Shown: positions 30,148 through 38,774 of the stretch, in pieces
How positions within the stretch are numbered: position 1 is the first letter of the stretch
Layout of the letters: every line of letters starts with the position of its first letter
Assembly (NCBI RefSeq): GCF_018080005.1
Contig: NZ_CP073015.1
Location: 620,001-684,000 of the forward strand
Source of the DNA: Flavobacterium sp. CS20
Lineage (GTDB): Bacteria > Bacteroidota > Bacteroidia > Flavobacteriales > Flavobacteriaceae
DNA: 64,000 nt
Reading direction: 5' to 3'
The notes under the pieces: model-generated
Database searches by the model: none
What the model saw: only the letters and a program-made list of their open reading frames with translations
What the model was told of the DNA's origin: nothing
Program-made: the position numbers and the translations under genes

Positions 30148-30303
30148 AATGATGTAGTCAATACTCAAAGTCAAGGTGGCAACCCCTTTCTTAAACATGA
30201 ATATAATCTTGATTTAACCTACGATGCTCAAGATCCGAGTAGAAACTTCATAAACAAAACACAGACCCACCTAAATAAACCGGTAAGTGATCTCAATGAA
30301 CCA

Positions 30304-32154
30304 ATGGAAAATGCTAGCGTAGTAAAGAATAACAGCTATCAATTAGATTATACCTACGACGACGATGGAGGTCTCATAGCGGGTTCTAACTATGGTTACA
30401 CTCAACCGCATGCCGTGAGAGAAATAAAAGAACAACCCACAGGAGTAAATTGTTGCGACAGTCAAGATGACCCAAGAATAAAAAACCAAAACATAAAACA
30501 TGACGCCAACGGTAATCTTACAAAAGTGATAGAAGGTATAGGAGAAGAAGAAATCACAAAAATTCATTACCTTTGGGATGAAGAAAATAGACTTATGGCT
30601 GTAGATCTTAATCCGTATTCTGAAGAAAGTGACCATCCTATTGCCACTTATACCTACGATGCTGGTGGTGAACGGATTATCAAATATCTATATCAACAAG
30701 TTGATATTCATAGCAATGCAAAGGACGTTGGCAATGCGCGTAAAACGGAGACTTATATCTATCCGGATGGGATGATTACGGTAAAGGTCTTAAAGTTTAT
30801 AGTTAGAGATCAAGCCTTGTCTTATACTAAACATTATCATATTGGTAGCCAAAGAGTGGCTAGTAAAATTGGAACCAGTGAGCGATTTGGTTTTTATTCA
30901 AAACAAATTATACCCCTTGCCAATTTAGCCAATGCCGATGGAATAAACCTGATAGATGTTTTACAAGACCCCGATGAAGACGGGCAGAATTTTAACCATC
31001 TTAATGAAAGAAGAAACCGTATTTTACAAGCCTTTGATATACCACCACTTGAAAGTGAAACGGTTGACATATCAGAAGATGAAAACGTCACAACAAGTTC
31101 AAATAATTTTGCTCACGGCTATGCCGGCGACCTGCAACATATAGAAGTGTTTTATTTTCACAGTGACCATCTCGGTTCTTCAAATTATGTATCAAATTAT
31201 GACGGGGACATTAGCCAACACGCCGAATATTTGCCATTTGGTGAGCTCCTCACCGATGAACACCTCAATTCCCACAACACCCGTTACAAATACAACGGCA
31301 AAGAATTTGATCAGGAAACGGGCAACTATTATTACGGCGTCCGCTATTATAACCCTAAAACCAGTTTATGGTTGAGTGTTGACCCGTTAGCGGAGAAATA
31401 CCCCTCATGGTCACCATACAACTATACAATGAATAATCCGGTAAGATATGTTGACCCTACGGGAATGGTTGTAGAAGATCCAATTTATGGTAAAAACTTT
31501 TGGGGTAATTTAAAATACTTAGGCGATGATGGCACGAATAATGGTCGGGTATATTTTGTAAGCGGTCAAACAAAAAGAGATGTTAAAAATGCGACTGCGA
31601 ATGGCGAGTTTTATTCTGGTGATTTAAGTAGTTCTGATGAAGTTTCCTCTATACCATCCCAAATGATTTTTTCTGTGGATCAAAGCTTGCAATCTACCTT
31701 ATCTTCAAATAAGGAAAATGGTGGACACAGCACTTTTTCAAGTTTTGAAACAACTCAATGGGATGAAGGATATGCAGTAACCAATAGAGATTTAGGAGAC
31801 GGAAGAAGAGAGGTTAAAGGAAGCGTCCAGCCTTTTGTTGTTGATGGCGATAAATTAGATATAGATATGAGCAATCTTGACGTTTATTACCATATTCATC
31901 CAGACACACAAGGTTTAGGAAGCTCAACACCCTCTAATTACAGTAGAAATATTAATGGTAGAAATATAAGAAGGGGTGATATTCCTTATCAGGCTGACTT
32001 AGAGCGTAGTGGTTACAATGGAAATCCATTTGTAGTTGGCGCTAGAGATAATCGTGTTAACTTTTATAATGGAAGAGGCTCAGTGATGAAAGTGAAATAT
32101 CAGCAATTTAAAATAACTCTTTTATCTGAATTTATATCACATTTAAGATTTTGA
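30304..32154 (+). CDS. RHS toxin segment 5: RHS core plus JAB-like tip1
   Basis: 616 aa from ATG 30304 (frame open from 30148). Residues ~1-350 are RHS repeats and the RHS-associated core (HSDHLGSSNYVSNYDG, YKYNGKEFDQETGNYYYG, SLWLSVDPLAEKYPSW, YVDPTGM). The paired DP motifs around the core end resemble the auto-cleavage region of RHS proteins. Tip1 (~375-616) has H530-I-H532-P, a downstream PS pair and GD559, which together suggest a JAB/JAMM-like metallopeptidase, a known polymorphic-toxin class; the exact Asp ligand is uncertain. The stop overlaps the TTG start of the immunity candidate. A second copy of tip1 is at 59122. Confidence 0.82.
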   Translation: MENASVVKNNSYQLDYTYDDDGGLIAGSNYGYTQPHAVREIKEQPTGVNCCDSQDDPRIKNQNIKHDANGNLTKVIEGIGEEEITKIHYLWDEENRLMAVDLNPYSEESDHPIATYTYDAGGERIIKYLYQQVDIHSNAKDVGNARKTETYIYPDGMITVKVLKFIVRDQALSYTKHYHIGSQRVASKIGTSERFGFYSKQIIPLANLANADGINLIDVLQDPDEDGQNFNHLNERRNRILQAFDIPPLESETVDISEDENVTTSSNNFAHGYAGDLQHIEVFYFHSDHLGSSNYVSNYDGDISQHAEYLPFGELLTDEHLNSHNTRYKYNGKEFDQETGNYYYGVRYYNPKTSLWLSVDPLAEKYPSWSPYNYTMNNPVRYVDPTGMVVEDPIYGKNFWGNLKYLGDDGTNNGRVYFVSGQTKRDVKNATANGEFYSGDLSSSDEVSSIPSQMIFSVDQSLQSTLSSNKENGGHSTFSSFETTQWDEGYAVTNRDLGDGRREVKGSVQPFVVDGDKLDIDMSNLDVYYHIHPDTQGLGSSTPSNYSRNINGRNIRRGDIPYQADLERSGYNGNPFVVGARDNRVNFYNGRGSVMKVKYQQFKITLLSEFISHLRF

Positions 32155-32645
32155 AAAAAATAGTTTACATATCAGTTATAATATTAATTGTAGCATCTTG
32201 CTCCTCTCAAAAATTTGGAATCAGAAAAAACTTTAAAAAGACAGATAGCCTTGCAGAAGAGCTTTTTCAAAAGAATGGTAATTCTTTTGTGATTACGTCA
32301 ATGTATTCAAACTTTTCACAAGTATGGTCTTACAATAAAAAAAATAGAATTAAGTATGATTTAATAAAAGGTAAAATTCACAAGATTGATACAACAGCAT
32401 CAGATTTTTATGGTAATTATTTAAGTGAAGCACAAAATACTTTTAATGGAATATTACCTACAAATTGTCCAGAACTTGATGGTGGTCTATTCTTAATAAG
32501 GATGAATTATAATGCAAAACATAAAACAATAGATTATAATTCTGTGAATATAAAATGTTTATTTGGAAAAGAAAATAATAATGATTTCATAAGTGCTTTA
32601 GCAAAAGATGTCGATTTTATCAATCCAGTTTGGTTGGAGAATTGA
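32151..32645 (+). CDS. Immunity candidate for tip1 (lipoprotein)
   Basis: 164 aa. Residues 1-~18 are a lipoprotein signal with the lipobox VASC. The remainder matches nothing I recognise. It starts at TTG overlapping the tip1 stop (TTGA), the usual arrangement of polymorphic toxin-immunity pairs, so the role is inferred from position. Envelope location suggests tip1 acts in the periplasm. An essentially identical copy lies at 59892-60386. Confidence 0.7.
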   Translation: MKKIVYISVIILIVASCSSQKFGIRKNFKKTDSLAEELFQKNGNSFVITSMYSNFSQVWSYNKKNRIKYDLIKGKIHKIDTTASDFYGNYLSEAQNTFNGILPTNCPELDGGLFLIRMNYNAKHKTIDYNSVNIKCLFGKENNNDFISALAKDVDFINPVWLEN

Positions 32646-32667
32646 ATTAAAAAAATCAATACACCCG

Positions 32668-32775
32668 CTCTGCGAAGTCTAAGACTTCGAAGCTTTACAA
32701 CTACGTAAGAAGCATAAATCATCATAGGAGTCTGTAACGACTTCACATATTAGCTATTTTAAAGAATTCATTAAT
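32668..32775 (+). repeat. Cassette boundary block R1 with hairpin
   Basis: A hairpin CGAAGTC / GACTTCG (32673-32689, 3-base loop) followed by sequence shared with 34786, 36478, 38563, 60414 and 62524. A second weak GAGTC...GACTTC pair follows about 45 bp later. No coding function seen; it marks the 5' edge of each displaced RHS cassette. Confidence 0.8.
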
Positions 32776-33885
32776 TTGCTTATATTGCCATCATGTTCAG
32801 CAATGAAGGCTACAAAATACGAAACTAAAACGGTACTGAAGATGGTAAAAGAAGCGGGTATGTATTATATGGAGATAAATCAGGTTTATCACTCTAATCG
32901 GAGTTTAAAACTTAACACAACAAGTTCAAATAATTTTGCTCACGGCTATGCCGGCGACCTGCAACATATAGAAGTGTTTTATTTTCACAGTGACCATCTC
33001 GGTTCTTCAAATTATGTATCAAATTATGACGGGGACATTAGCCAACACGCCGAATATTTGCCATTTGGTGAGCTCCTCACCGATGAACACCTCAATTCCC
33101 ACAATACCCGTTACAAATACAACGGCAAAGAATTTGACCAGGAAACGGGCAACTACTATTACGGCGCGAGGTACTTCAATCCAAAGACAAGTTTATGGTT
33201 GTCCGTCGACCCAATGGCGGAGAAGTTCCCGGGATGGTCGCCTTATGCTTATGCGATGCACCGCCCTACGGTACTCGTTGACCCTACAGGGATGAGTGCG
33301 GAAAGCCCTGATGATTGGGTTTATGACAAACAGAATGACAAGTATGTTTGGAAAGAGGAAGTAAATGAGGTCATGGACATTACCAATACAAATAGATACG
33401 AATATGTAGGGGAAAGCAAAGGAGATATAAATCAACATTTTGATAAAAATCTTTCTAATTTTGATAGGTTCAAGAGAGCAATTGGTGGCAGTGTTAGACC
33501 TAATGTAGATGAAGGGTCTTATATTTCTGCAAAAGTAACCCCAAAATTAGAGGAGGCTATTCATAAACAACGAACGGCTAACCAACGTTTTTCGGAATCT
33601 GACCCAAATGACGATTACGCTTCTATGTCAATTTACCCTGCAATAGACCTTAATATTGAAGGATATAGTAGAAAATCCGGAATCTTATCATCAAATACAT
33701 ATTCATTTAAATCCACATTAAATATTGACGGTGAGAATATTCCTTTTACAGGTAATTACACAGTTAGAAACAAAAATGCAAACTATATAAACCAAGTGGA
33801 CGCAACTCAAAATAGTTTTGCGACCCCTTTCGGGCAACTTTACAGTAACCCTGTTATTTTTAGTGGAAAAGACCAACCGTTATAA
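32776..33885 (+). CDS. Displaced RHS mini-core with tip2
   Basis: 369 aa from TTG 32776. A short start of about 50 residues, shared by all cassettes (MVKEAGMYYMEINQ), leads into the last ~100 residues of the RHS core (HSDHLGSSNY, LSVDPMAEKFPGWSPYAYAM, VDPTGM) and then tip2 (~170-369), which I do not recognise. There is no secretion signal and no full cocoon, so it is an orphan toxin module, probably a silent donor for tip exchange. This copy reads through GGTACTG near 32830, whereas the other copies lack one G there and have a stop upstream of the core. The copy at 60582-61623 carries extra frameshifts. Confidence 0.78.
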   Translation: MLILPSCSAMKATKYETKTVLKMVKEAGMYYMEINQVYHSNRSLKLNTTSSNNFAHGYAGDLQHIEVFYFHSDHLGSSNYVSNYDGDISQHAEYLPFGELLTDEHLNSHNTRYKYNGKEFDQETGNYYYGARYFNPKTSLWLSVDPMAEKFPGWSPYAYAMHRPTVLVDPTGMSAESPDDWVYDKQNDKYVWKEEVNEVMDITNTNRYEYVGESKGDINQHFDKNLSNFDRFKRAIGGSVRPNVDEGSYISAKVTPKLEEAIHKQRTANQRFSESDPNDDYASMSIYPAIDLNIEGYSRKSGILSSNTYSFKSTLNIDGENIPFTGNYTVRNKNANYINQVDATQNSFATPFGQLYSNPVIFSGKDQPL

Positions 33886-33955
33886 TTAACTTGGGAAATA
33901 AGTCGGCACAGAAAAGGATAGATAATTTTATGTGGGACTTTTAAAAAATGATAGT

Positions 33956-34615
33956 ATGAATAAACTATTCACAGTTGTAATATTTTTATTGTTTATTTCT
34001 GTAATGATTTTGATGAAAGCATACAGGGTATTTGGGTAAGTTCTTATCTTCAACGTGCAGATGAAAATAAACGGTTGCCTATTCCTGCAAAAAAGGTAAT
34101 AGAGTTTATAAATGACTCCGTGTATATCAAGGGGTGAAAAATTTTCCAAATAGTAATTATGGAGGGATATATACGGTAAAAGGGAAAAAGCTGATAGTTG
34201 ATGACACTATTACATTTAATGTGATTAATAGGTCAAAAGATAGTTTGGTTTTTGAAGATTATGACGGGACAAAAATGGTGTACAAAAAGCTGTCAGATTC
34301 CTAAAAAATATATCAAAAAAGAAAATACCTTTAAAAGGTAAGTCATTCCGTGTTGATTACCAAAAACTAACGGATACCGTAACATTTTTAAACAGTTCGG
34401 TTCTTGTAAGCAAACACTATGGAAACCTTAAAAGAAATTGGGAATTGATAAACTATAAGGGTTATGATTTTTTAATGATTGATGATAGTTTTGATTTGCC
34501 TTTAATAGTGAGAAATATCCAAGAAAAGGAGGGTATCATAAATTTCACATCATTATACGTAAATTCAGAACCGATTAAAATGATTGAATTAGATAGCGTT
34601 TATGAAAACAAATAA
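33956..34615 (+). pseudogene. Degraded immunity gene after tip2
   Basis: ATG 33956 begins a hydrophobic signal sequence (MNKLFTVVIFLLFISVMILM). The rest is spread over three frames: SIQGIWVSSYLQRADENK, then NYGGIYTVKGKKLIVDDT, then NLKRNWELINYKGYDFL to TAA at 34613-34615. Joined, it would be a ~215 aa secreted protein with a lipocalin-like start (QGIWV). All breaks are also present in the copy at 61694, so here the decay is probably real. Position after tip2 suggests an old immunity gene. Confidence 0.6.
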
Positions 34616-34778
34616 ATCCCGATGGTCGTGCACCTGAATGGGTTCCCGATAGTGAAGGAAATTTAATTGCAGAAAAGGGAGATAATGCACAGACATTAGC
34701 AGATTTTCAAGGAATATCTTATTCAGAAGCAGAAAAACAACTACAAGATCAAGGATATATTGATAATAATGGAAAACC
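34616..34778 (+). pseudogene. Remnant of another RHS tip
   Basis: Directly after the stop of the degraded immunity gene, in-frame sequence begins PDGRAPEWVPDSEG and continues IAEKGDNAQTLADFQG up to the hairpin of R2. It resembles the start of tip5 (MAPEQSDWIPKVNEDG, AEKGDNASTLAS). So an older tip has been cut off at its 3' side by insertion of the next cassette. Confidence 0.65.
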
Positions 34779-34952
34779 CGCTCTGCGAAGTCTGTGACTT
34801 CGAAGCTTTACAACTACGTAAAAAGCATAAAGCATCACAGAGTCTGTAACGACTTCACATATTAGCTATTTTAAAGAATTCATTGATTTGCTTATATTGC
34901 CATCATGTTCAGCAATGAAGGCTACAAAATACGAAACTAAAACGTACTGAAG
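34779..34952 (+). repeat. Cassette boundary block R2 with hairpin
   Basis: Hairpin CGAAGTC / GACTTCG at 34786-34802, followed by the shared block to the mini-core ATG at 34953. It cuts straight into the preceding tip remnant. Confidence 0.8.
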
Positions 34953-36005
34953 ATGGTAAAAGAAGCGGGTATGTATTATATGGAGATAAATCAGGTTTAT
35001 CACTCTAATCGGAGTTTAAAACTTAACACAACAAGTTCAAATAATTTTGCTCACGGCTATGCCGGCGACCTGCAACATGTAGAAGTGTTTTATTTTCACA
35101 GTGACCATCTCGGTTCTTCAAATTATGTATCAAATTACGATGGGGACATCAGCCAACACGCCGAATATTTGCCATTTGGTGAGCTCCTCACCGATGAACA
35201 CCTCAATTCCCACAATACCCGTTACAAATACAACGGCAAAGAATTTGACCAGGAAACGGGCAACTATTATTACGGCGTCCGCTATTATAACCCCAAAACC
35301 AGTTTATGGCTGAGTGTCGATCCTCTCGCACACGAATATCCATTAATATCACCATATGCATATGTGGCTAACAATCCAATAAATGCAATTGATCCTGATG
35401 GTAGAAAAATTATATTCATTAATGGTAAGCTAGGAGGCGGTTCACCTTCAGGAGGTAAAGCCTATTGGAACAATAGTTTTGTACAAGGAGCTAAAGACTA
35501 TTTGTATGATGATAAAGCTTATTTTGTAAATACTGATTATAGCTACTTTTCATCTGCAAGTGGTAGAACAAACCAAGGTTATGAGTGGGCAAAAAATAAC
35601 TATGAAACTTTAATTGAAGGAATGTCTGAGGGTGAAGTTTTTAATATGGTATCACATAGTATGGGTGGAGCCTATTCAAAAGGAGTAGAGAAATATTTAG
35701 AAGAGAAAGGCTGGGAGGTTCAGACTAATGTAATGATTAACACCTTCCAAGTTGATGATATTGAAGTAGGTGATAATGATGCTACTTATAATATTGATTA
35801 TCAAAATACAGATGACCCTGTTTTGTTTTGGTTTGATACAAATTTAGGTTATGGGGAATTAGAAAATGCAAATGCTACTATTAGAGAGGAATCAGGAGAA
35901 GAAACTACATCTTTTAAACACAGGAGTCCGATAGATGGTGGAAGGAAGTTTTGGGATAATTTAGACCAAAAAATTATAGAATCAGAGAAAACAAAACAAG
36001 AGTAA
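34953..36005 (+). CDS. Displaced RHS mini-core with lipase-like tip3
   Basis: 350 aa. Residues 1-~125 are the shared cassette start and mini-core, ending SLWLSVDPLAHEYPLISPYA. The tip (~140-350) contains IIFINGKLGGGSPSGG, a possible oxyanion strand-turn, and MVSHSMGGAYSKG, a GxSxG-like nucleophile elbow of alpha/beta hydrolases. It is probably a lipase/phospholipase-type effector, though Asp and His partners cannot be assigned with certainty. It has no signal peptide and is an orphan module. The copy at 62691 loses one G near its 3' end and is truncated. Confidence 0.75.
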   Translation: MVKEAGMYYMEINQVYHSNRSLKLNTTSSNNFAHGYAGDLQHVEVFYFHSDHLGSSNYVSNYDGDISQHAEYLPFGELLTDEHLNSHNTRYKYNGKEFDQETGNYYYGVRYYNPKTSLWLSVDPLAHEYPLISPYAYVANNPINAIDPDGRKIIFINGKLGGGSPSGGKAYWNNSFVQGAKDYLYDDKAYFVNTDYSYFSSASGRTNQGYEWAKNNYETLIEGMSEGEVFNMVSHSMGGAYSKGVEKYLEEKGWEVQTNVMINTFQVDDIEVGDNDATYNIDYQNTDDPVLFWFDTNLGYGELENANATIREESGEETTSFKHRSPIDGGRKFWDNLDQKIIESEKTKQE

Positions 36006-36006
36006 A

Positions 36007-36219
36007 ATGAAATTAATAGTCAAAATTTTAATAGTGTTAATTCTAGTCTATTCGATTTTTTTCAAGATGATTACAGGCTTTTTTGACTTTTTAAATAAAA
36101 ATAGGGATATGGGGTTTTGGACATCCTTTTTTGAAAGTGACCTGCCTAATATAGTGGGTATTCTGTCAATGATTTACTTATTATGGCTTTTAATAAAACC
36201 TAAAAAACAATCAAATTAA
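36007..36219 (+). CDS. Immunity candidate for tip3 (small membrane protein)
   Basis: 70 aa with two hydrophobic segments (KILIVLILVYSIFF and IVGILSMIYLLWLLI). It starts 1 bp after the tip3 stop. A membrane location suits protection against a lipase-like toxin that acts on the envelope. Role inferred from position. Identical copy at 63744. Confidence 0.65.
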   Translation: MKLIVKILIVLILVYSIFFKMITGFFDFLNKNRDMGFWTSFFESDLPNIVGILSMIYLLWLLIKPKKQSN

Positions 36220-36224
36220 AAATC

Positions 36225-36256
36225 AAAGCTTTGCAGGAATGCAGGGCTTTTTTGCT
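36225..36256 (+). terminator. Terminator after imm3
   Basis: AAAGC...GCTTT outer stem and GCA...TGC inner stem followed by a T-run (GGCTTTTTT). It could also end the minus-strand XRE fragment that starts just to the right. Confidence 0.55.
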
Positions 36257-36257
36257 T

Positions 36258-36428
36258 TTACAAAGTCGCTACATTTTTATTAAAGAAATCCTTGAACTTA
36301 CTTTTGGTAAGCATTCCATCAATAATGCGAAAAATAGCATTTTTATCTTCTTCGTCCAGTTGAGCAATTAATTTAAGGCGTTCGTTAGTAGACTTATCTA
36401 CAATGGTAATTTCATCAGGAACTTTATC
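36258..36428 (-). pseudogene. C-terminal fragment of an XRE-family regulator
   Basis: Minus strand reads PDEITIVDKSTNERLKLIAQ then LDEEDKNAIFRIIDGMLTKS and ends FFNKNVATL-stop. This resembles the C-terminus of flavobacterial XRE repressors and of the regulator at 43607-43971 (LDETQKKSICNMIDTAIANK). The 5' part is cut off at the hairpin at 36437. It shows a toxin-antitoxin-type regulator once stood here, perhaps part of an older element insertion. Confidence 0.65.
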
Positions 36429-36436
36429 CCGCCCCG

Positions 36437-36645
36437 CGAAGTCTGTGACTTCGAAGCCTCAAAATTACCCCGCTCTGCGAAGTCTGTGACTTCGAAGCTT
36501 TACAACTACGTAAGAAGCATAAATCATCATAGGAGTCTGTAACGACTTCACATATTAGCTATTTTAAAGAATTCATTGATTTGCTTATATTGCCATCATG
36601 TTCAGCAATGAAGGCTACAAAATACGAAACTAAAACGTACTGAAG
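36437..36645 (+). repeat. Cassette boundary block R3/R4, double hairpin
   Basis: Two hairpins CGAAGTC / GACTTCG occur 41 bp apart at 36437-36453 and 36478-36494; the second begins the standard shared block. Hairpin duplication at the edge of the XRE fragment suggests these palindromes are recombination-prone. Confidence 0.8.
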
Positions 36646-37816
36646 ATGGTAAAAGAAGCGGGTATGTATTATATGGAGATAAATCAGGTTTATCACTCTA
36701 ATCGGAGTTTAAAACTTAACACAACAAGTTCAAATAATTTTGCTCACGGCTATGCCGGCGACTTGCAACATGTAGAAGTGTTTTATTTTCACAGTGACCA
36801 TCTCGGTTCTTCAAATTATGTATCAAATTATGATGGGGACATTAGCCAACACGCCGAATATTTACCATTTGGTGAGCTCCTCACCGATGAACACCTCAAT
36901 TCCCACAACACCCGTTACAAATACAACGGCAAAGAATTTGACCAGGAAACGGGCAACTATTACTACGGCGCCAGGTATTATAAACCTAAAACCAGTTTAT
37001 GGTTGAGTGTTGACCCGTTAGCCGAACAGATGCCGAGCTGGTCGCCGCATAATTATACTTTTAATAACCCAATCCGATACATTGATCCAGATGGCAGGGC
37101 TCCTGAGGATATTTTCTTTATTAGAAATGATGGAACAATCGACCGTATTGAACAAGAAGGAGCTCATCAGTTTTATGTTCAAAATACAGGAACAACAGGA
37201 AATTATATTTCAGATTTTTCTTTAGCAGGGACGTTAACAGAAAATACAAATGGGATGGTAGAGTTCCCAGCTTCTGGTTCAAATTTTGGAAGATATGGTA
37301 AAATGATGCAGGAGGTCAATCAGGTTCTGAAACTGTAGGTTCAGGAGATCATTATGTAACACCAGAAACAGCAAGACTCTTTATGGATTAGTAAACTCTC
37401 TAGATGCAGAAAACCTTTCTATCGACTTAGGTGATATGTCTTCATCAAATGGTAGTGATCCTTGGCAAGCTGGATTTAGTCATCACAGTGGTCACGGTCA
37501 TAATGCTAATCGCTCTGGTTTAGATGTAGATTTTAGATATTTAGATACTAATGGAGAAAGTTTTCAATCAGGGAATGCTTTTAATAGTAGTAGCTTTAGC
37601 ACTCAAAATAATCAAACTGTTTATGATAGAGCAAACACTTTCGGTTTTGATACGAATTACCAAGGAACAAGTGGCAATTTAGATGGTCCTACATCTATAA
37701 GCAATCATAACGACCACGGTCATTTGGGGAGAAGCACCAACACTAATAATATTTTTAATACTAATCAATTACCGCCTGTTATGCCTATTGATAGTAGTTT
37801 ACAAGGAATGAGATAA
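36646..37816 (+). pseudogene. Displaced RHS mini-core with M15/M74-like peptidase tip4
   Basis: Intact to 37338 (230 aa: mini-core, LSVDPLAEQMPSWSPHNY, IDPDGRAPEDI), then two small frameshifts between ~37300 and ~37420. The third piece (37436-37816) holds HHSGHGHNANRSGLDVDFRY and NHNDHGHLGRS. The spaced His/Asp residues followed by a second HxH resemble the zinc site of LAS-type peptidases (M15/M74, such as MepA), which cut peptidoglycan cross-links. So tip4 was probably a cell-wall endopeptidase. Followed 20 bp later by its lipoprotein immunity candidate. Confidence 0.72.
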
Positions 37817-37836
37817 AGAATTAGATATTAATAATT

Positions 37837-38510
37837 ATGAATCATATTTTAAGCTTTCTTATTTTATTTTCTATACTTAGTTGTAAAGAAAAAATAATAC
37901 AGGGTCTTTGGATGCCAAAGCACAAGCAGTGGTAAGAAAAATTGACACTTCTAATTTTTCAAATAAAAATGGTTTAATAACTTTAAAGAAAGATTTTAAT
38001 ATTGCCGACACATTAGAAATACTTAATGAAGATGGAACAATTTGGTATCAATTTTCATTTAAGTATAACGATAGTGATGGCAAATATGATTTTTATAACG
38101 AGTCGTTCCGACCTTTTGCCTTTCATCCAGACACTTTTACTTTAGCTTTACGCACAACATCTACCAGAGATAATTTTTATAAAGTAGTTGTAAATGAAGA
38201 AACTGGGTTAGAAAAATTCATTGATATAAAAAATCAAGAACCATTAGTATTTTATACTTGGAGGGATTATATTTTAAATGCTTATTCCGTAGAATTTAAT
38301 GACAAAGAAAACCCTATACTTGAAACTATCGCTGGTAAGCCATTAGAAATAAATTCTTCTAACAACTATCATATCAGTCCAAAAGAAATACAAGATAATT
38401 GGTTAAAGTTAGAAGTAAAATTAATTGAAAGTAACAAGACCTATTCAGGTTGGATAAAATGGAAAGATTTAGATACAGGCAAGATATTGATAAAAGTTCT
38501 CACAGATTAA
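37837..38510 (+). CDS. Immunity candidate for tip4 (lipoprotein, one shift)
   Basis: ATG 37837 gives a lipoprotein signal with the lipobox ILSC, then a one-base shift in an A-run near 37890. The second frame (from ~37908) continues for 200 aa (DAKAQAVVRKIDTSNFSNKN) to TAA at 38508. Joined length is ~224 aa. The body contains FKYNDSDGKYDF and WLKLEVKLIESNKTYSGWI; no family is recognised. An envelope location matches a peptidoglycan-targeting tip4. Whether the frameshift is real is uncertain. Confidence 0.6.
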
Positions 38511-38554
38511 AAGTACAATACTACTGTTAGAGATGATGAGTCGCATTCAGGCCT

Positions 38555-38656
38555 TCGCTCTGCGAAGTCTGAGACTTCGAAGCTTTACAACTACGTAAGA
38601 AGCATAAATCATCATAGGAGTCTGTAACGACTTCACATATTAGCTATTTTAAAGAA
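38555..38656 (+). repeat. Cassette boundary block R5, truncated
   Basis: Hairpin at 38563-38579, then ~75 bp of the shared block, which stops abruptly at AAAGAATTCATTAAT where the other copies continue into the mini-core. Replaced from ~38657 by the IS-like sequence. Confidence 0.75.
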
Positions 38657-38774
38657 TTCATTAATGTATCATTCTGGGGAGGAAAATCCCTCGCCTTTAG
38701 GCGAAGACTTTAGTTTTTTTATATTTTTGATATGTGCAAAATTACAGAAAAACATCACACACAACATATGATTG
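38657..38774 (+). mobile_element. IS200/IS605-like left-end remnant
   Basis: Sequence absent from the sister blocks begins here. It has a subterminal hairpin TCGCC-TTTA-GGCGA (38691-38704), a following T-rich stretch, and ATG 38732 opening MCKITEKHHT, which resembles the first residues of a TnpA (Y1 transposase), then switches directly to RHS sequence. It looks like the left ~110 bp of an IS200/IS605-type element whose rest was lost in the recombination that brought in the duplicated RHS core. Assignment rests on hairpin style and a ten-residue resemblance. Confidence 0.45.

Larger units (their letters stand above)
21490..32154 (+). other. Giant SpvB-VCBS-RHS polymorphic toxin gene, disrupted
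   Basis: All frames between 21490 and 32154 assemble into one protein of ~3,550 aa in the order: signal peptide, ~400 aa novel beta-rich region, SpvB domain, FG-GAP/VCBS repeats, TcdB-middle-like region, RHS/YD repeats, RHS-associated core ending at LSVDPLAEKYPSW, then tip1. That architecture is a one-chain TcB/TcC-like RHS cocoon that encloses a C-terminal toxin. Four interruptions are visible: a frameshift near 25720-25730, an in-frame TAG at 25946, a missing T in a T-run near 27990, and an in-frame TAA at 30145 caused by an extra G plus a missing A. No large deletion is present, so errors or very recent decay are both possible. Confidence 0.85.

Noticed and set aside
31163..31375. Repeated 70 aa ORF in the RHS core (also at 33083, 35101, 36794, 62839)
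   Set aside because: An alternative frame of the conserved RHS core; repetition only follows the duplicated core DNA.
32668..38656. CRISPR-like array, because a hairpin block recurs
   Set aside because: Copies are kilobases apart, separated by genes and extend over hundreds of bases. There are no short regular spacers and no cas genes.
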